In this document: piece after piece, positions 1 through 12,600 of the stretch
How the letters are laid out: the number at the start of each line of letters is the position of its first letter
Numbering within the stretch: position 1 is the stretch's first letter
NCBI GenBank assembly: GCA_023846275.1
Contig: CM043870.1
Location: 16,166,385-16,230,384, forward strand
Source of the DNA: Vanilla planifolia
Taxonomy: Eukaryota > Streptophyta > Magnoliopsida > Asparagales > Orchidaceae
Direction of reading: 5' to 3'
Length of the DNA stretch: 64,000 nt
Program-made: the position numbers and the translations under genes
The notes under the pieces: model-generated
Seen by the model: the letters and a program-made list of their open reading frames with translations, nothing else
What the model was told of the DNA's origin: nothing
Database searches by the model: none

Positions 1-633
1 ATTGTCGAGAACAACTCCTTAAAAGGAATTTATTAATACTTGAATCAAAATTTTAGGAGCTTAAATAAAGCTTGGAGTTCATTTCTAGTAGTATAGCCAT
101 CTCCACTCTACTACATTAGCACAACAAGCCTCGTATCCATTCTCATTCAATCACAATAAGGTAGCAAGGCAAAGTAAAAAAAAATATACTAGGTTTGGGG
201 ATAATTAAGCTTGAACTATCGATGAGTTATATCCCTTCTTGGTTCATTTGAGAAATATAATTTACTAATCTTAAGGCAATGGGTCGAGAACCCCTTCATC
301 AGTAATTAAGAATGATTGATTTTTTCAATCCTTTTCTATTTGATTTCCATGAGAAAGTCAGAAGGATTAAGAATTGTAACCCTTTTATTTCATTCATTCT
401 CAATAGTTTGAGATAATCAACTTGAGATGATCTTATTAATTACTTCTATTACATTCATAGTCCACAAAGGATGAGAACTAATTATGTAACATTTACATCA
501 ATAATTCAAGTATTGTATATGTGATTAGTTTGAGCCTTTGTAGGACTACTCATAATAGCAAACTTGCAAAATGGATCCTTCCATTTAAGAAGAGCTATAA
601 TAATTCAATGAAAAGAATAAAGAATTTAGTTTT

Positions 634-1275
634 AGGAAGTAAATGCTTAATATCCAAGTTTGCTCACAAATTTGATCATGACTAAATGCTTTTTGGATTG
701 TCTCTTGCTCATATCTTTATATTACTCTTTATTCCTACAAGATATTGATTTTTGTGCATAAAAAAGTCAAAGTTTTGGCATGTTACTTATTTAAAGAATA
801 TAGAACCACTATTCTTCCTTAGACCCCTTATTTTACTTTGATAATACCATAAATTTTGGTTGATGATAATGAAATTAAAGCATTTTTATACTATAATTAA
901 AAAATAAAATATTTTCAATATTCATAAAAAATAATAAAGATTTTAATTTTGATAAGTAAATACTCCATATCCAAGTAAGCTTACAAATTTGATCATGATT
1001 AAATAGTTTTTGGATTGTCTCACGTTTATATCTTTAGATTACTCTTTGTCCCTTCAAGATATGGATTAGAAAAAGATAAAATTTTGGCATGTTACTTCTT
1101 TAAAGTATATAGAAACACTTTTCTTCCTTAGATCTCTTTTTTCACTTTGATAATACCAAAAACTAGGGTCGATGATCAGAAAATTAAAGCATTTTCATAC
1201 TATAATAAAAAAATTAAATGACTAAAATAACTATTCAATTCATATTCAAAATAAAAAACATCTTAAAAATAAAAA
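634..1275. repeat. Divergent two-copy direct tandem duplication, period about 317 bp
   Basis: Two adjacent copies, about 634-950 and 951-1275, share many blocks in the same order. Examples are TTGGATTGTCTC (693 and 1010), TTTTGGCATGTTACTT, TTCTTCCTTAGA and CACTTTGATAATACCA or close variants. Small indels and many substitutions separate them, so the duplication is old. No coding potential is visible. Confidence 0.8.
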
Positions 1276-4200
1276 TTCATTTGAATTATTATAAAATATA
1301 TGTAATAGTATATCAAAGTAAAAGTATATAATTAATAATAAATAATAAGTATATAATTAGTTAAGTATATTATTGATAAGTATATAAGCATAAGTTGAAA
1401 AATGGAAAAATGCTATTAAAATATCATTTATTTTTAATAGCTTACTAATTGATCTTTATAGTGTTTTCACTATCAATTTTAATTCTATCTTTTATCTAAA
1501 GAGTCTAGTATATAAGGCATACTTATTTATTCCTATTATAGCTTATAAAAATTGTTACTTTGTATAATGCATATGTAGAAAGCCTTTTTTTCTAATATTT
1601 GCTAGACAATTTTCTTTTTTTTTTTCCTTCTTTTTATAGTGAAGAGATTCACATGTAATGATAAATCACAACCATATTATTAAAAGCTTGTGATAAAAAG
1701 GGATTTCATTCTTGTGCTTAGAAATAATATTGTAGAGATTTTTTATGCTCTGTGTTGCTTGTGTATATAGAACTTATGTTATAATATATATAATTTTAAT
1801 CATAGGGATCCATTTCTAGTTGTTTAGATTCAAATTAAACCTTCATGAATAAATTTTTGTTCTTTTTTTTTACATGTAAATCTTTTTATTTTATATTGTA
1901 TATTGTATGATCATCATAATTATATAAAGTCTTTGCATAAAATCCTTCGAATTTAGTTAAAATCCATTATGGTTGTTCATGCTTCTAAAAGAATTTACAT
2001 TTCAAAACCATAATGAGAATTGAATCTCATTAAGGTCCCCTCTTATTGTGCCCCTTCTCTTTGTATAACATAGTGCTTAGGAACTAATTTATATAATCAA
2101 AATTTTATTGCACTTGTTATGAATATATATGAGTTAGAATTTTTACAAAAAAAATCAGTTGGCTTTTATATAAAAATCTAACTTGGAAATGGTGAAAAAT
2201 CTGCTAAAGCAATAGGCATTTGATATCCAAAAATTACTTACAAAAGAGGGTAAATTAGTCGCATTGAGATTACCATATGGGAAGGTTAGTTTGATATCCA
2301 AAAATTGCTTAGCAACAATCAAACAAGTGGTAATATTGGGATGATCAAAGCATTGACTAAGTAAGCATCCTATAATCAAAGTATTTATGAATCTTATAAA
2401 ACCTTCCCCATGGGGGTGATGAGGGGAGATCCTTAATTAGCCCAAAAAACCCAAACCCTCTTGTGGTTTTCTTACACTTGGAAGAAGAAGTAGGAAAATG
2501 AACAAATATAGTGATAGTTTTATTCTTAGTCCCTTTAAATAAAAACATTGGAAATCTAATTTGTTGAAAATAATTGTATGGGAGAACAACAAGAATTGAA
2601 CTTGTGCATGGTTGATCCACTTGGCTTCATCCATCCTTTCACTTATTTGGCTAAAGAATTTTCTTTATTTTTGATTCATCATTATTGAACTTCTTATTAC
2701 CTTTATACCACATATTCAAATCAAGATATTGGATATAGGACTTCAACTTCTTATTTCAAAACTTTCCCAAGTCTATCACACAGTGTCTAGTTGAAAAGAG
2801 AAAAATTGAAGCAATATGATCATCCCCTATTAAAATGTACTACTAAACTAAAATTGGGATTATATACAAAAAACATATAGTAGAGTAGTGTATGAATGTT
2901 ATGAGTGAACTTGTTTTACTAAGAATGATGAAATCATAACCTCAATTATTGAATTAAAAGAAATAATAGGAATTTTATTTGTTGTATTTAAATTAAAAGA
3001 TTTAATTTAAATCCTTTTCTAGAGGATTGGCTAAGGTAAGGAAGAAAAAGAGTGTGCTTTGAGCTAAAGTCATGGATTAGTAGAAAGTATATGCAGCTAG
3101 AGATTTCATTAGAAATAGAGAGGAAGAGTTGTTACTAGCTTAAGGTCTATGCTTTAAGTGTAGCATGTGTTGGAAAAAACAATAGTAAGTCAACTTGTGG
3201 GGAGGGTGGCTTAAGAAGCTTCCCGAGAGTTGCAGAGGAAGAATTACAACAAAACTTCAAAAATCTACTGGATAATTTCTAATTTGAGAAGAAATTATAT
3301 TAAAGAAAGAATTGTTGTCATACTTTAGAAATTGATTAGTTAACTACTATTTTGTAAAGGAAATTATAAGAGTAAACTTAAGAAGAGAAAAACTATTGTT
3401 GTTCCACTAAAAATAAAGATGTTTTTTAGATGATAAAGAAGAAGTGAAGAGAATCAAAAGCATAGTTTATGGAGGTGCTATGAACCTATAGTTGAAGTTC
3501 AGAAAACCACAATTCTTCTTGAAGTTAGAAGCAATATCTCTTAAGGATTAAGTTGTAAGTACTTCAAGAGGAGCTAAGCTACTATATAATTTGATTTGAA
3601 GTGCTCTACAAGTTGGAGGAAAAGCCAAGCAATAACATGGAAGAACTTTGAACTACAGCTTAGAGAGAAATAAGTGAGAAGATTTCATGGTTGTAAATGA
3701 AATCGAGTTTACTATCTACAAAAAAGTTTTGAAGAGCTTGAAATGGGAATCATAACAATAGCCCTTTAAAAGGGTAAATTTTCTTAAGTTGGTTTTTTGT
3801 TTTGTGTGTGCATGAGTAAGAAAGCTATGCTTGCGAGACTATGTAATCTACATGCATGTGAACTTAAAGATTAATAGAATTTAAGCATGTTTAAATGTTA
3901 GTCCTTTTTATATATTTTAGTACGCTTATTTTGTATAATAAATATTGATTTGGTAGCCGATAAAGAGGAGGGATTAGTTTTTATCAAACTATCTTGAGCT
4001 TGAAGTATAGTACATCAAGGTCAATTAATAAATATGATGATTTTGTTGGATGCTAAATAATTTTATATTTTAGATGTAGCATCTTCTATTGAGTTGTATT
4101 GAATGTATAAATATTATAAATATTCTTTTAGGAACAAAGTGCTAATATGGTTTTGAAATAAATGTGATTACAATTATATAATGATTTGATATGGTTTATT

Positions 4201-4879
4201 TTATGTTTGTGGATGGAAATGGGAGTAGAAATTGTCACACCTTCACCCTCATTTAATAGATGGTTTAGAATATCATGCATGGATGTCTCTTATTTATTAT
4301 GATATTATTAAAAATTTATAATAATCAAATAATAGAATAAATAAGGTGTGAAAAGTAAAGTATGAAGGTATTAGATTCTATGATAACTCCATAATTAAGA
4401 GTACTTATTTGGGAGTAGTACTGGGATAGTGACTAAAGAGAATGCCATTTGTGCATTTTTTCAGAAAAAAAAGGATATAACTCAGTTAGGTAAGAAAATA
4501 CCTCACTAGAAAGGCCAAAATATTATATTTTTCAAAGGTCTACTTTTAATTAGTAAAGAAAAATTTTCTTGCTTTTTGTTTTATTATCTTTACTAGCCTA
4601 CAAATGTGATATTAGAAAATAATATGTTATGCATACCTTTTTAATGAGGACTAGTAAAGTCTAGCTTTTAATAAAATTGATTATCTTGCTTCTACACATA
4701 TGACATGCTATCTCTCTATAATATAATTGTATTATCAAAAAGACTCTTGAGAAATTCTTAAGATATATAATACTTTTCCTTTAAAGAGATATTAATCTAT
4801 AATATAAAAAGTATTCAAGGACACTAGGTTTTTCTTTAAAATATTATGGATAATATGAAAGTCAAGAAAAATGAAACAA

Positions 4880-5400
4880 TCTTTTTCAAGTATGCTAAAA
4901 CACAAAATTAAATTCTACAGATGAAATAACTAGAGCAAATTTAGATAATACATCAACTAACTTGTTATGAATACCATGTTTGTGCTTCGACACAAATAAA
5001 TGATCTTGAAAGAATTCTTTTCACTTAGTATGTATATGATTTAATTTTTATGGGTATTCATGTGCTTTAAGATGTGGTGATCTATAGACAAAATAAACCA
5101 CTAATGCAATAAGTATTACCTTTAATATCTTGAAGGTAATGTAATGATATAGAATTTCTTAATATAGGTTAAAAACCTTTGCATATGCTAATTCAAATTT
5201 TTATTAGAGAAACTCAAGGCTATTCCCCCAACCTATCCCAAATGCCAACTCTAGAAGCATCACAATCAATTTCAAATACTTCTAAAACTTTGTAAATGAA
5301 GTACAAATGTTGAAGTCATATGAAATGGAGATCTTATTTGCTCCCTTAATCTAACTAAAATCTCTCTATAAAAAATTTTATTAATGGTGTCATGATAAGA
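4880..5400 (-). mobile_element. Ty3/gypsy LTR-retrotransposon fossil, RNase H region
   Basis: On the minus strand, about 5220-5265 encodes FEIDCDASRVGI, a close match to the start of the Ty3/gypsy RNase H domain (F-E-x-x-C-D-A-S-x-x-G-I). Further along, about 4920-4990 encodes HKHGIHNKLVDVLSK, matching the domain's end (H-x-x-G-x-x-N-x-x-A-D-A-L-S-R). The two motifs lie in the expected order and spacing. The copy is an old fragment with many breaks and no usable reading frame. Its ends and any LTRs were not found. Confidence 0.75.
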
Positions 5401-6519
5401 CTACTACAACACCCCAAAATTGGCTTTGTCATAGAGTCTTGCTTAAGTCTTATTGGAATGTGAACAAAGGTATAATTACCTCAATATATGAGTTTTGATA
5501 ACTTGATTTTGAGAATGTGAGTTAGGAAATGAAAATAATACTTTTATGCAATGCCTTCTAAAGTATGTCAAGTAGTCAAGTTTTTTGAATTTTAAAAATA
5601 TTTATACAATTAGATTAAATTTATATAAATAAATTTGTTTTTTCTTGATGAGAGTTTATTTAAAATTATTATAGATTATTAAATTTTAATTTTTATATAA
5701 AAAATAAATTATTTAATTAATAGAATTATTTAATATAATAAAACATAATGTCCCTAACAAACCTCAACATCGCCTCTCAAAATTTCTTTTTTCTTTAATT
5801 TATATGCATAGGATCAATCGTTTCCCTTTCTCCTTCTTGTTTGTGCTTAGTTGACCGGTAAATCAAAGGATTTCAAAACTTTAGTTCTATCCTTGATATG
5901 CTATCAGAATCATATCATGAAGTAGATGAATCGAGTTATTCTTTAATGTTGTGACCCATGTGCCTTTCAAAACATTAGGAATCTTAGCACCATATATTTT
6001 TTCCTTTTTTCTTGGTTTATAGTTACTATAGTGTGAAATTAAAGAAAGAGCAAAGAGGGAAAAAGTAAAAAGAGAGGAAGTTTGAGGAACAATGCTGCTA
6101 CAAGTATGAAAAAGCTTATAAATTAAATGAAAGCCATTGGAAATGAAGAGAACAAGCAAGGTAATAACTCTAAGCAAACCTTTTGATGATTTAAACCTAC
6201 TATTCTTTATAAAAATAATAGGAATTGAGTTATGGAGAATAGTTGAAGTTAAAGCATTATATCCCTTACTTCTTACTATTTTGATAAATTAGTGAATTTC
6301 TACAAGATAAAAAGGTTAAATGATGTATTATCATAAAATAGAAATAATGTGTGCAAAAATAAGAAAAATGTGAAAAGTAGAGAAAAATGATGAATAATTA
6401 ATTGAAAAAAATATAAATGATTGTTATTGTGTAAGATCAAAAATAAAAAGTATAAATAAGAGAAAAAATTATATCAGATAAATTAGATAAATAAATTTAA
6501 AAATTATGATGTAAACATA

Positions 6520-7160
6520 TTATTATATTATTTATATAAGAAATTATGATTGTGACATGACATTATGACATGTCACTATAACTAGCATGTGTATAATTGG
6601 CATATTGTGATTATGTGATATATTATGACATCTTTGTTGTATATTACACTTTGCACATATTTGTGATATAGAACTTTGCAACAAATCATGATGAGTAACA
6701 CAAAAAATAATGAATGAAATATGATATATTATGATATGTTGAGTTGTATGTGCATTATTTTATGTATTAATGTTATGACAAGTATTATGATATGGTATGC
6801 TATGAAAAGGGCATTATCCCAAAACTTGAGTATGGCAATCGAGATTACACTAGATTTGTTGATAGTACTTTATGCGAAAAAATAGATATGGTCATAGACT
6901 ATACCATAATATGATATAATGTCATGTGATATATGATATGACTTCTTATGCTTATCATTGGTAATTTGTGCAAGCAATGAATATAGATATTTTTTTATTC
7001 TTGATTTATCTTTAGTTCATTGTGCATGATAGAGAGTATAGTTTTTGAAATCATATTATATATGATATAATGTTGATTATAATTGATATTAATGTCTAAA
7101 GGTTCATAGATATGAGATATAATATGATTTACTATGGAATAATCACATGAGAAATATAGT
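6520..7160. repeat. Low-complexity ATGATATG-like stretch
   Basis: Short words such as ATGATATG, ATTATGACAT and GTGATATATTATGA recur irregularly over about 640 bp. There is no fixed period, no open frame and no visible element ends. It is simple-sequence-like DNA, possibly part of an unrecognised decayed element. Confidence 0.45.
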
Positions 7161-9321
7161 TCGTAATGGGAAAGTAAGGTTAATGATAGAAGAACATAAT
7201 GAGAAAAAATAATAAGAACAAAAATGAAAAGAAAAAATAATGATATTTGTTTTATTATTATTATTTACACATTAATAGCATGCGATCCTGTTTATATATG
7301 TTATCATAAGTTAATTTATTATTTAGACATTATTATGAATACTTTATTATATTATCATGATTTATTTTGCAATTGACAAAGTAAGCTCTTTTTAAGTCTT
7401 ATGTTATGTTTATACACCACACCACATAGATGGGCGAGTGAGTGTGTGATTTAGGTACATTGGTGAGTGCATTTTTCTATAAGATATGACGACATATGAG
7501 TTTTGTAATGAGATGTGATGATGTATCAATTATATTTATATGTTGACTATGTTAAGGTGTATATAGGTTTGTACAAAGTGACTATATGCTCTATAATACT
7601 TTTGGTTTATACTTTGATATTTATTATGGGTGATATTATTTTGACTAAAAAATGTATAAATGTATAAGAAAAAATAGATATTTATAAGAGTGACCTTAAC
7701 AATTTAAAGTTTAAGAAATAACAAAATTGATTCATTTGATTAGTTATTATTTTTTGATTGATTAATTCGTGAGTTATGATATAAGTTTTCTTGTCATTCC
7801 CTAATTAGGTTGTGTTCTCACATGCCTATTTTATGATTATTGATTAATTTAAGGTTGTTCTTTATTGATCATTAGGTTAAGTATTAATGGGAGCATGATA
7901 ATGTGGTATCGAAATGTAATTTAAGATTAAAGAGGGATTGATTGTCTGACGTGTTGGCCTAATATATTCACATGCATAATTAGACATAGTTATGTATAGA
8001 AGTTCTCTAATATAAAGAATAACCATGAAGTTAGTTAACAAAATGTTATCTAATATGATTATATATATGTGTGTATTATATATTTATGATATAAAAGAAG
8101 AAAAAAATAAAATTCGAAAAGCCAAGCCTAAAAATACGGAGGAAAAAAAAGAGAGAGCTTGACCATCAAGAAGACAATTGGTATAAATTATCTGAGATGC
8201 TAACGTCACTACTACAATTAGATAGAATAGTTAATTAATTCAAAGAATGCATCCATCCTATTTTATAAAAGTCTAGTTGTGAAATAAATTAGCTTAATAA
8301 TTAATATTAGCTCATGAACTTAAGAACTTAAGATTTAAGTTTTAGTAATAGCAATACAATTAAGTGAGTTATTAATATCATCACCTAGTGCAAATAAATT
8401 ATAAAAGTTAGGTAATCTAAGAAGAATTTTGGAGGTTCAACAAAAAAATGTGTCAAATATGTTATTTGTTGGATAATATTTTTGACAAAAAATGTAAAAA
8501 TGCGTCAAAACTTTTCTACTAAAATGAGAAGCTTTTATTTATTAAGAATTATCTTTCACTCATTACTTCTTTTGTTTTATTGCTCAATTATTATAAAAAT
8601 CCATAGTTGTATTTTCTAAAAAAAAACTTAATAATAGTTCTAACTAGATGAAAATTTTCTCCTATCTTTTGTTATTTTTTGATAATGAATTGTTTTATAA
8701 AAAAGATAAAATTAAAATTATTCTTACTCTAAACAATTGGAATAAATTACATACTAAATATATTTATAATATTACGAAATCATTTTTATAAGAATATGAG
8801 CATTTTTTAAACACCATTATAAATTTAATTAATAATAAAAATATTACAAATATTATATCAAATTATATTTTAAACTAATTAAATATATTTTAAATTCACG
8901 AGAATCAATTATGATAATGAGGTTGAATAAAATAAAGGTAATTATTATACGGATAGAAAGGGTTATTTTACTTTTAAGTGATGTTTTAATAAAATCTTAT
9001 ATTTATTATATATAAATAAATTGTTTAAGAGACTTTTCTTGGAATGAGCATGAAGAAATTAATAATATTTTTTCCGCTCCTCATGATGATCATTTCTGTG
9101 TTTGAAAAGAAAAGTTTTATAAGCGATATTAAGCAAATATATATTAAAAATATATTTTATGCAAAGTGATATAACAGACAAGTTTGATAAAATTTTCCCT
9201 TTACGAATATGGCTCACTGAGGTTTGTTCTTATATCGGTTAGGATCTTTGGTCATCCTGACCCGAAGGAAGAGTTAACCGCTAAAAGGAAAAGCCGGTTC
9301 GACCCTTTTTGGCAACCTTTC

Positions 9322-9381
9322 ATGGGGAACTGCGGGCAGTTCGATCACCTTCGGTTGTTTGCAACTGTAACAGGCTGCTGA
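9322..9381 (+). promoter_or_regulatory. Candidate upstream ORF, 19 codons
   Basis: An ATG at 9322 opens a 19-codon frame (MGNCGQFDHLRLFATVTGC) ending in TGA at 9379-9381, 99 nt before the GP210 start. If transcription begins upstream of it, it could lower main-frame initiation. No conservation evidence is available here, so this is only a candidate. Confidence 0.3.
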
Positions 9382-9401
9382 CCATTGCAGCAAACTACTG
9401 A

Positions 9402-9419
9402 ATGAAGATCTGCTGTTAG
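9402..9419 (+). promoter_or_regulatory. Candidate minimal upstream ORF, 5 codons
   Basis: ATG at 9402 is followed by four codons and a TAG stop at 9417-9419 (MKICC), 61 nt before the GP210 start. The stop codon lies inside the telo-box. Ribosomes could reinitiate easily after so short a frame. It is a candidate only. Confidence 0.3.
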
Positions 9420-9425
9420 GGTTTA
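9416..9425 (+). promoter_or_regulatory. Telo-box (TTAGGGTTTA)
   Basis: The complement reads TAAACCCTAA and contains the plant telo-box core AAACCCTA. This element is common near transcription starts of plant housekeeping and translation-related genes. A single copy lies 56 bp before the ATG, in the less AT-rich leader. Function is inferred from position only. Confidence 0.5.
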
Positions 9426-9480
9426 TCATCTTCCGTGCCTCCGTTTCTTCTCTACACCGCTGCTACTTCGCCAAAGAAAG

Positions 9481-9650
9481 ATGGCTCTTCCGGTAGCTAT
9501 CTTCGTCAGTTTATTGATTCTGGTTTTGTTGGCAGTGGCAGGGACTTTATCACCCGGTCCTCATATAGCTGACCTCAACATTCTGTTGCCCCCTCTCATG
9601 ACAAATCCCGTGCAGTACCGTCTTCTGGGGAGTGATGGTTGCTTCTCCTG
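9481..9650 (+). CDS. GP210: GP210 exon 1 (residues 1-57)
   Basis: Begins at the ATG followed by [20 protein letters not shown], a clear signal peptide. It then reads [13 protein letters not shown] and [12 protein letters not shown], the conserved GP210 N-terminus. It ends TCCTG|GTTTGT after two bases of a Trp codon, which exon 2 completes. Further open sequence after the donor does not match the family. The start is chosen because the signal peptide begins right at this ATG. Confidence 0.95.
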
Positions 9651-12600
9651 GTTTGTTTTCCTCCCCAGTTGCTATTGATCATAAAATTGCTGAGCTTGCA
9701 TTAGTGCGATCTACTACCATTTTACTATCCCGTTTGTGCTGGAAACTGAAACACTGCTTGGTTTGATTGCTCGTGAACGTCAATAAATTCTACTATACTC
9801 GTTCTTCATTTGCCTCTAGTACCGATTCCTGGTGAATATGACGATGGGCGTTTTCCTTGTTAATTTTAGTGTCCTTTCGTCTTAATTATTACTTTCCACA
9901 TTTCAATGTTGACCTCCCTCTGTGGAGATGGCATTTGTGACTCACGGATAATCTTGTTCTTTGAGATACATTCAAGCTATAGAAGGTTAATGAATTGTGC
10001 TTTGCACAATGGAGATGCACTAATAAAGTTTCATGCTGTCTTTTTTTTTTAGTTCTTTGCCAGTGGAATGTACCTGTCTTCTGGAGATTCTCTAAGGCAA
10101 TCATCAATTTTGTTGGAGTTGTATTAGTATGGGTTGGCACCAACCATATCACGACTTCCTGTTTTGTGAAGGTTCTTAAGGAAAAAAAGGGCATTCATGG
10201 CTCTTGGATTGGCTTCTGTGTTTTCATGCTATCACATAGAATGCCCAAGTAATTGTATCCAAAACTAGTTTGACAGTAAGCTGTTCATGCTATCATCCTC
10301 TTACTTAGACTTGAGGGCAAGATTTGTTGCACTTTACTTTTTAACCAAGCAAGGGGAGTGTTGATAGAGAAATTCAAGGCCTTTTCAATCTCCAAGCAGA
10401 GTTGTGCAACCATTTACTTAAATAGTTTGAGTAACGAAGGCAAAACTCTTGTTAAGTCTTTTTAGGACTCCCAATTCCACAATGTTGTTCAAAGATTTAG
10501 AGTTAGGCAGGATATGCTTTTCAACAGTGTTTATTGGTTGTTTTTTCTTTTTAAACTATAAATATATGCCAATCAAATATAAAAAGTGCTTACCAACTAA
10601 TATTTATTAACCTCTTTATAATCAATTTTTCAATTAATAGAGACACCAAATCAAACCTATGACAACATTGGATTGAATTGAGGCAATTGTATGACAAAAA
10701 CTTCCTCAAATGAATGAGGAATCAATTGGCATTAAGGAGACTTTTAAAAAGGTCTTGCCTCGTGGAAGACTTGCTTGATACCTTGTAGTTCTCCTTGGAG
10801 GCATCATCACTTTAACTTCCGCGAGCCCTCATGGTTGACCCATCTTGATTGAAGCTCCAAGTTTGATCTCCTTGAAAGTAACTACTAAAATTGAAGTAAA
10901 AGATGTTCACTTTAAGGCAGCATAAAAAATCTCCATGACATGCAAAGACATAGATGGCATTATACTTTTGTTAGAGGTATTTATGTTTGTAGAAACTTTT
11001 GGTGTGACCTTGGTGATTGGAATAATCTGTAATAAAGCTTGTCGTTGATGAGAAGAGCTGGGTTGGTGTTGTCCAAACTTTTCTCTGCCCTTCTAATGTC
11101 TAGGGGATATGAGAGGTAGCCACTATTGACTTATTGATAGTATGCTTATTGATGTGGTTGGCAAGCACACATTACATAGTTCAACTTACCTTAATGAAAT
11201 CAAAACTCTTGAATTCACCAATCTGTTAGAAGCTTTTCCATTAAATTTTGGAGCTATTTGAAGTCGTTTCATTTTCATGTCTTGCTAATTGGTGATAGCT
11301 TTCATTAAAGACGGATAAGCCTATATCCTTGAGAACTTTTAAAACTTATTCTATGTTGTAGACCTAGGGTTTGGGCAAACCATTTGATCGGCTCACTTGG
11401 CTCAAAACATGTTTGAGCTGGTTTGGGCTTGTACGAAAGTGCATGATTTTTTTGGGCTTGAAAATCTAAGCCTAAGTGAATAGGGTTAGGTTTGTGCTTT
11501 AGATTTTATCTAAATAATAAAAGGTAACCTTCATAAACTACTTGGCCTTTAAAATTGAATGTGACTTTGTTGAATGATGAAAGGAATTCATGGCTATTTG
11601 TTGGTTTATGTTTCAATATTTGCTCGAGTAAGACAAAGCTGGGAAGGTACTTATTTGCATTGTAGGGGGTGAGTGAAGATAGTGGGTTATGAAGAGAATT
11701 GAGAAGGGAATGATACATGGCATACTTTTTAACATGGCAAACTCCTTGACATGAGTAAAGATCATAACCAAAATGTAGGAATACATTAAAATTGAGAGTA
11801 CATAAATGTCTCATGGAGAGGTAACCTAAGAATGCAATGAAGTCTTGCAAAAGAAAGATCTACTTTGATGAGAGGAGAATCTTCATGCAATCTGACATAG
11901 CCCTTAGAGATGCTTCCTCTTTTTTTTTCCTTTGTTTTTTCTTTTTCTTCTTTTGATTTGAAGTTATCTTCTATCAATCAATAATAAAAGAAGATTTTGC
12001 ACATTTTCTTCTTATACCAAATTTGTCTCTTTTTTCGCTAGAGCCTATGTTAGCTTATGGTAGGTCCAAGATAGATTGCCATAGGAAATGATTTGGGAAA
12101 AGACCAAATGGTACCTCCCTTATGATTTATGGTTTAAAAAAGGTAAGTTTGAAAGTGAGATTCCATATTTGAAACAAGAGAAATGAGGGTTTCAAGGTGG
12201 TTTGGGGTTGGACATCATGGACATGTAGTAAAGTGTGTTAAATTCACTAGTTTGTAACTGGTATTTATTAAAAAGATTCTGATTCCTTATACCTTAAAAT
12301 TGTTGTAGGAAGGCTATGCGATTTGCATAGCTTGAAAGTATTATCATGTATTATATTGGTGTCATGACTTTTTGGTTTATCCTTTGACTGTTATTTATGA
12401 CCCTTCAACTTTTCTTTTCTTCTTATAAGAAGGGATGTTGGGGATGACTTGTTACTTATTTTGCATGCTCTTTTGAAGTGCAATGTCTCTACCTAGAAGA
12501 TTGGATGAACACCGTCTTTGATGGGTAGATGTTATTTTTAGAATTTCTTCTCTTGGGAATCTACCTCCCTTCCATGAGATTTTTTGCAAGGTGCTAGACT

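Larger units (their letters stand above)
1..9060. other. AT-rich intergenic region upstream of GP210
   Basis: No convincing host gene is visible on either strand. The longest open frames (about 60-96 codons, for example minus strand 5887-6177) lack recognisable motifs and have the amino-acid bias expected of AT-rich noncoding DNA. Recognisable contents are a divergent direct duplication (634-1275), a Ty3/gypsy RNase H remnant (4880-5400) and a low-complexity stretch (6520-7160). The block 2940-3960 is purine-rich and may be transposon-derived, but I could not assign it. Confidence 0.6.
9060..9480 (+). promoter_or_regulatory. Presumed GP210 promoter and 5' leader
   Basis: AT-rich DNA changes at about 9200 to a clearly less AT-rich block that runs to the GP210 ATG at 9481. 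A TATA-like stretch (TATATATTAAAAATATATTT) lies near 9138-9158. The leader holds a telo-box (9416-9425) and two short upstream ORFs. The transcription start cannot be placed from sequence alone, so the split between promoter and leader is inferred. Confidence 0.5.

Noticed and set aside
9289-9310. GGTTCGACCC followed by a T run, looking like a tRNA T-arm and Pol III terminator
   Set aside because: No 5-bp T-stem forms around it, and no anticodon arm, D-arm or acceptor stem lies upstream.
9416-9425. Interstitial telomeric repeat
   Set aside because: Only one partial copy is present. A telo-box near a plant transcription start is the simpler reading.
9995-10252. 85-codon plus-strand frame just after exon 1
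   Set aside because: It lies inside intron 1, does not match GP210, and the exon 1 to exon 2 join is phase-perfect without it.
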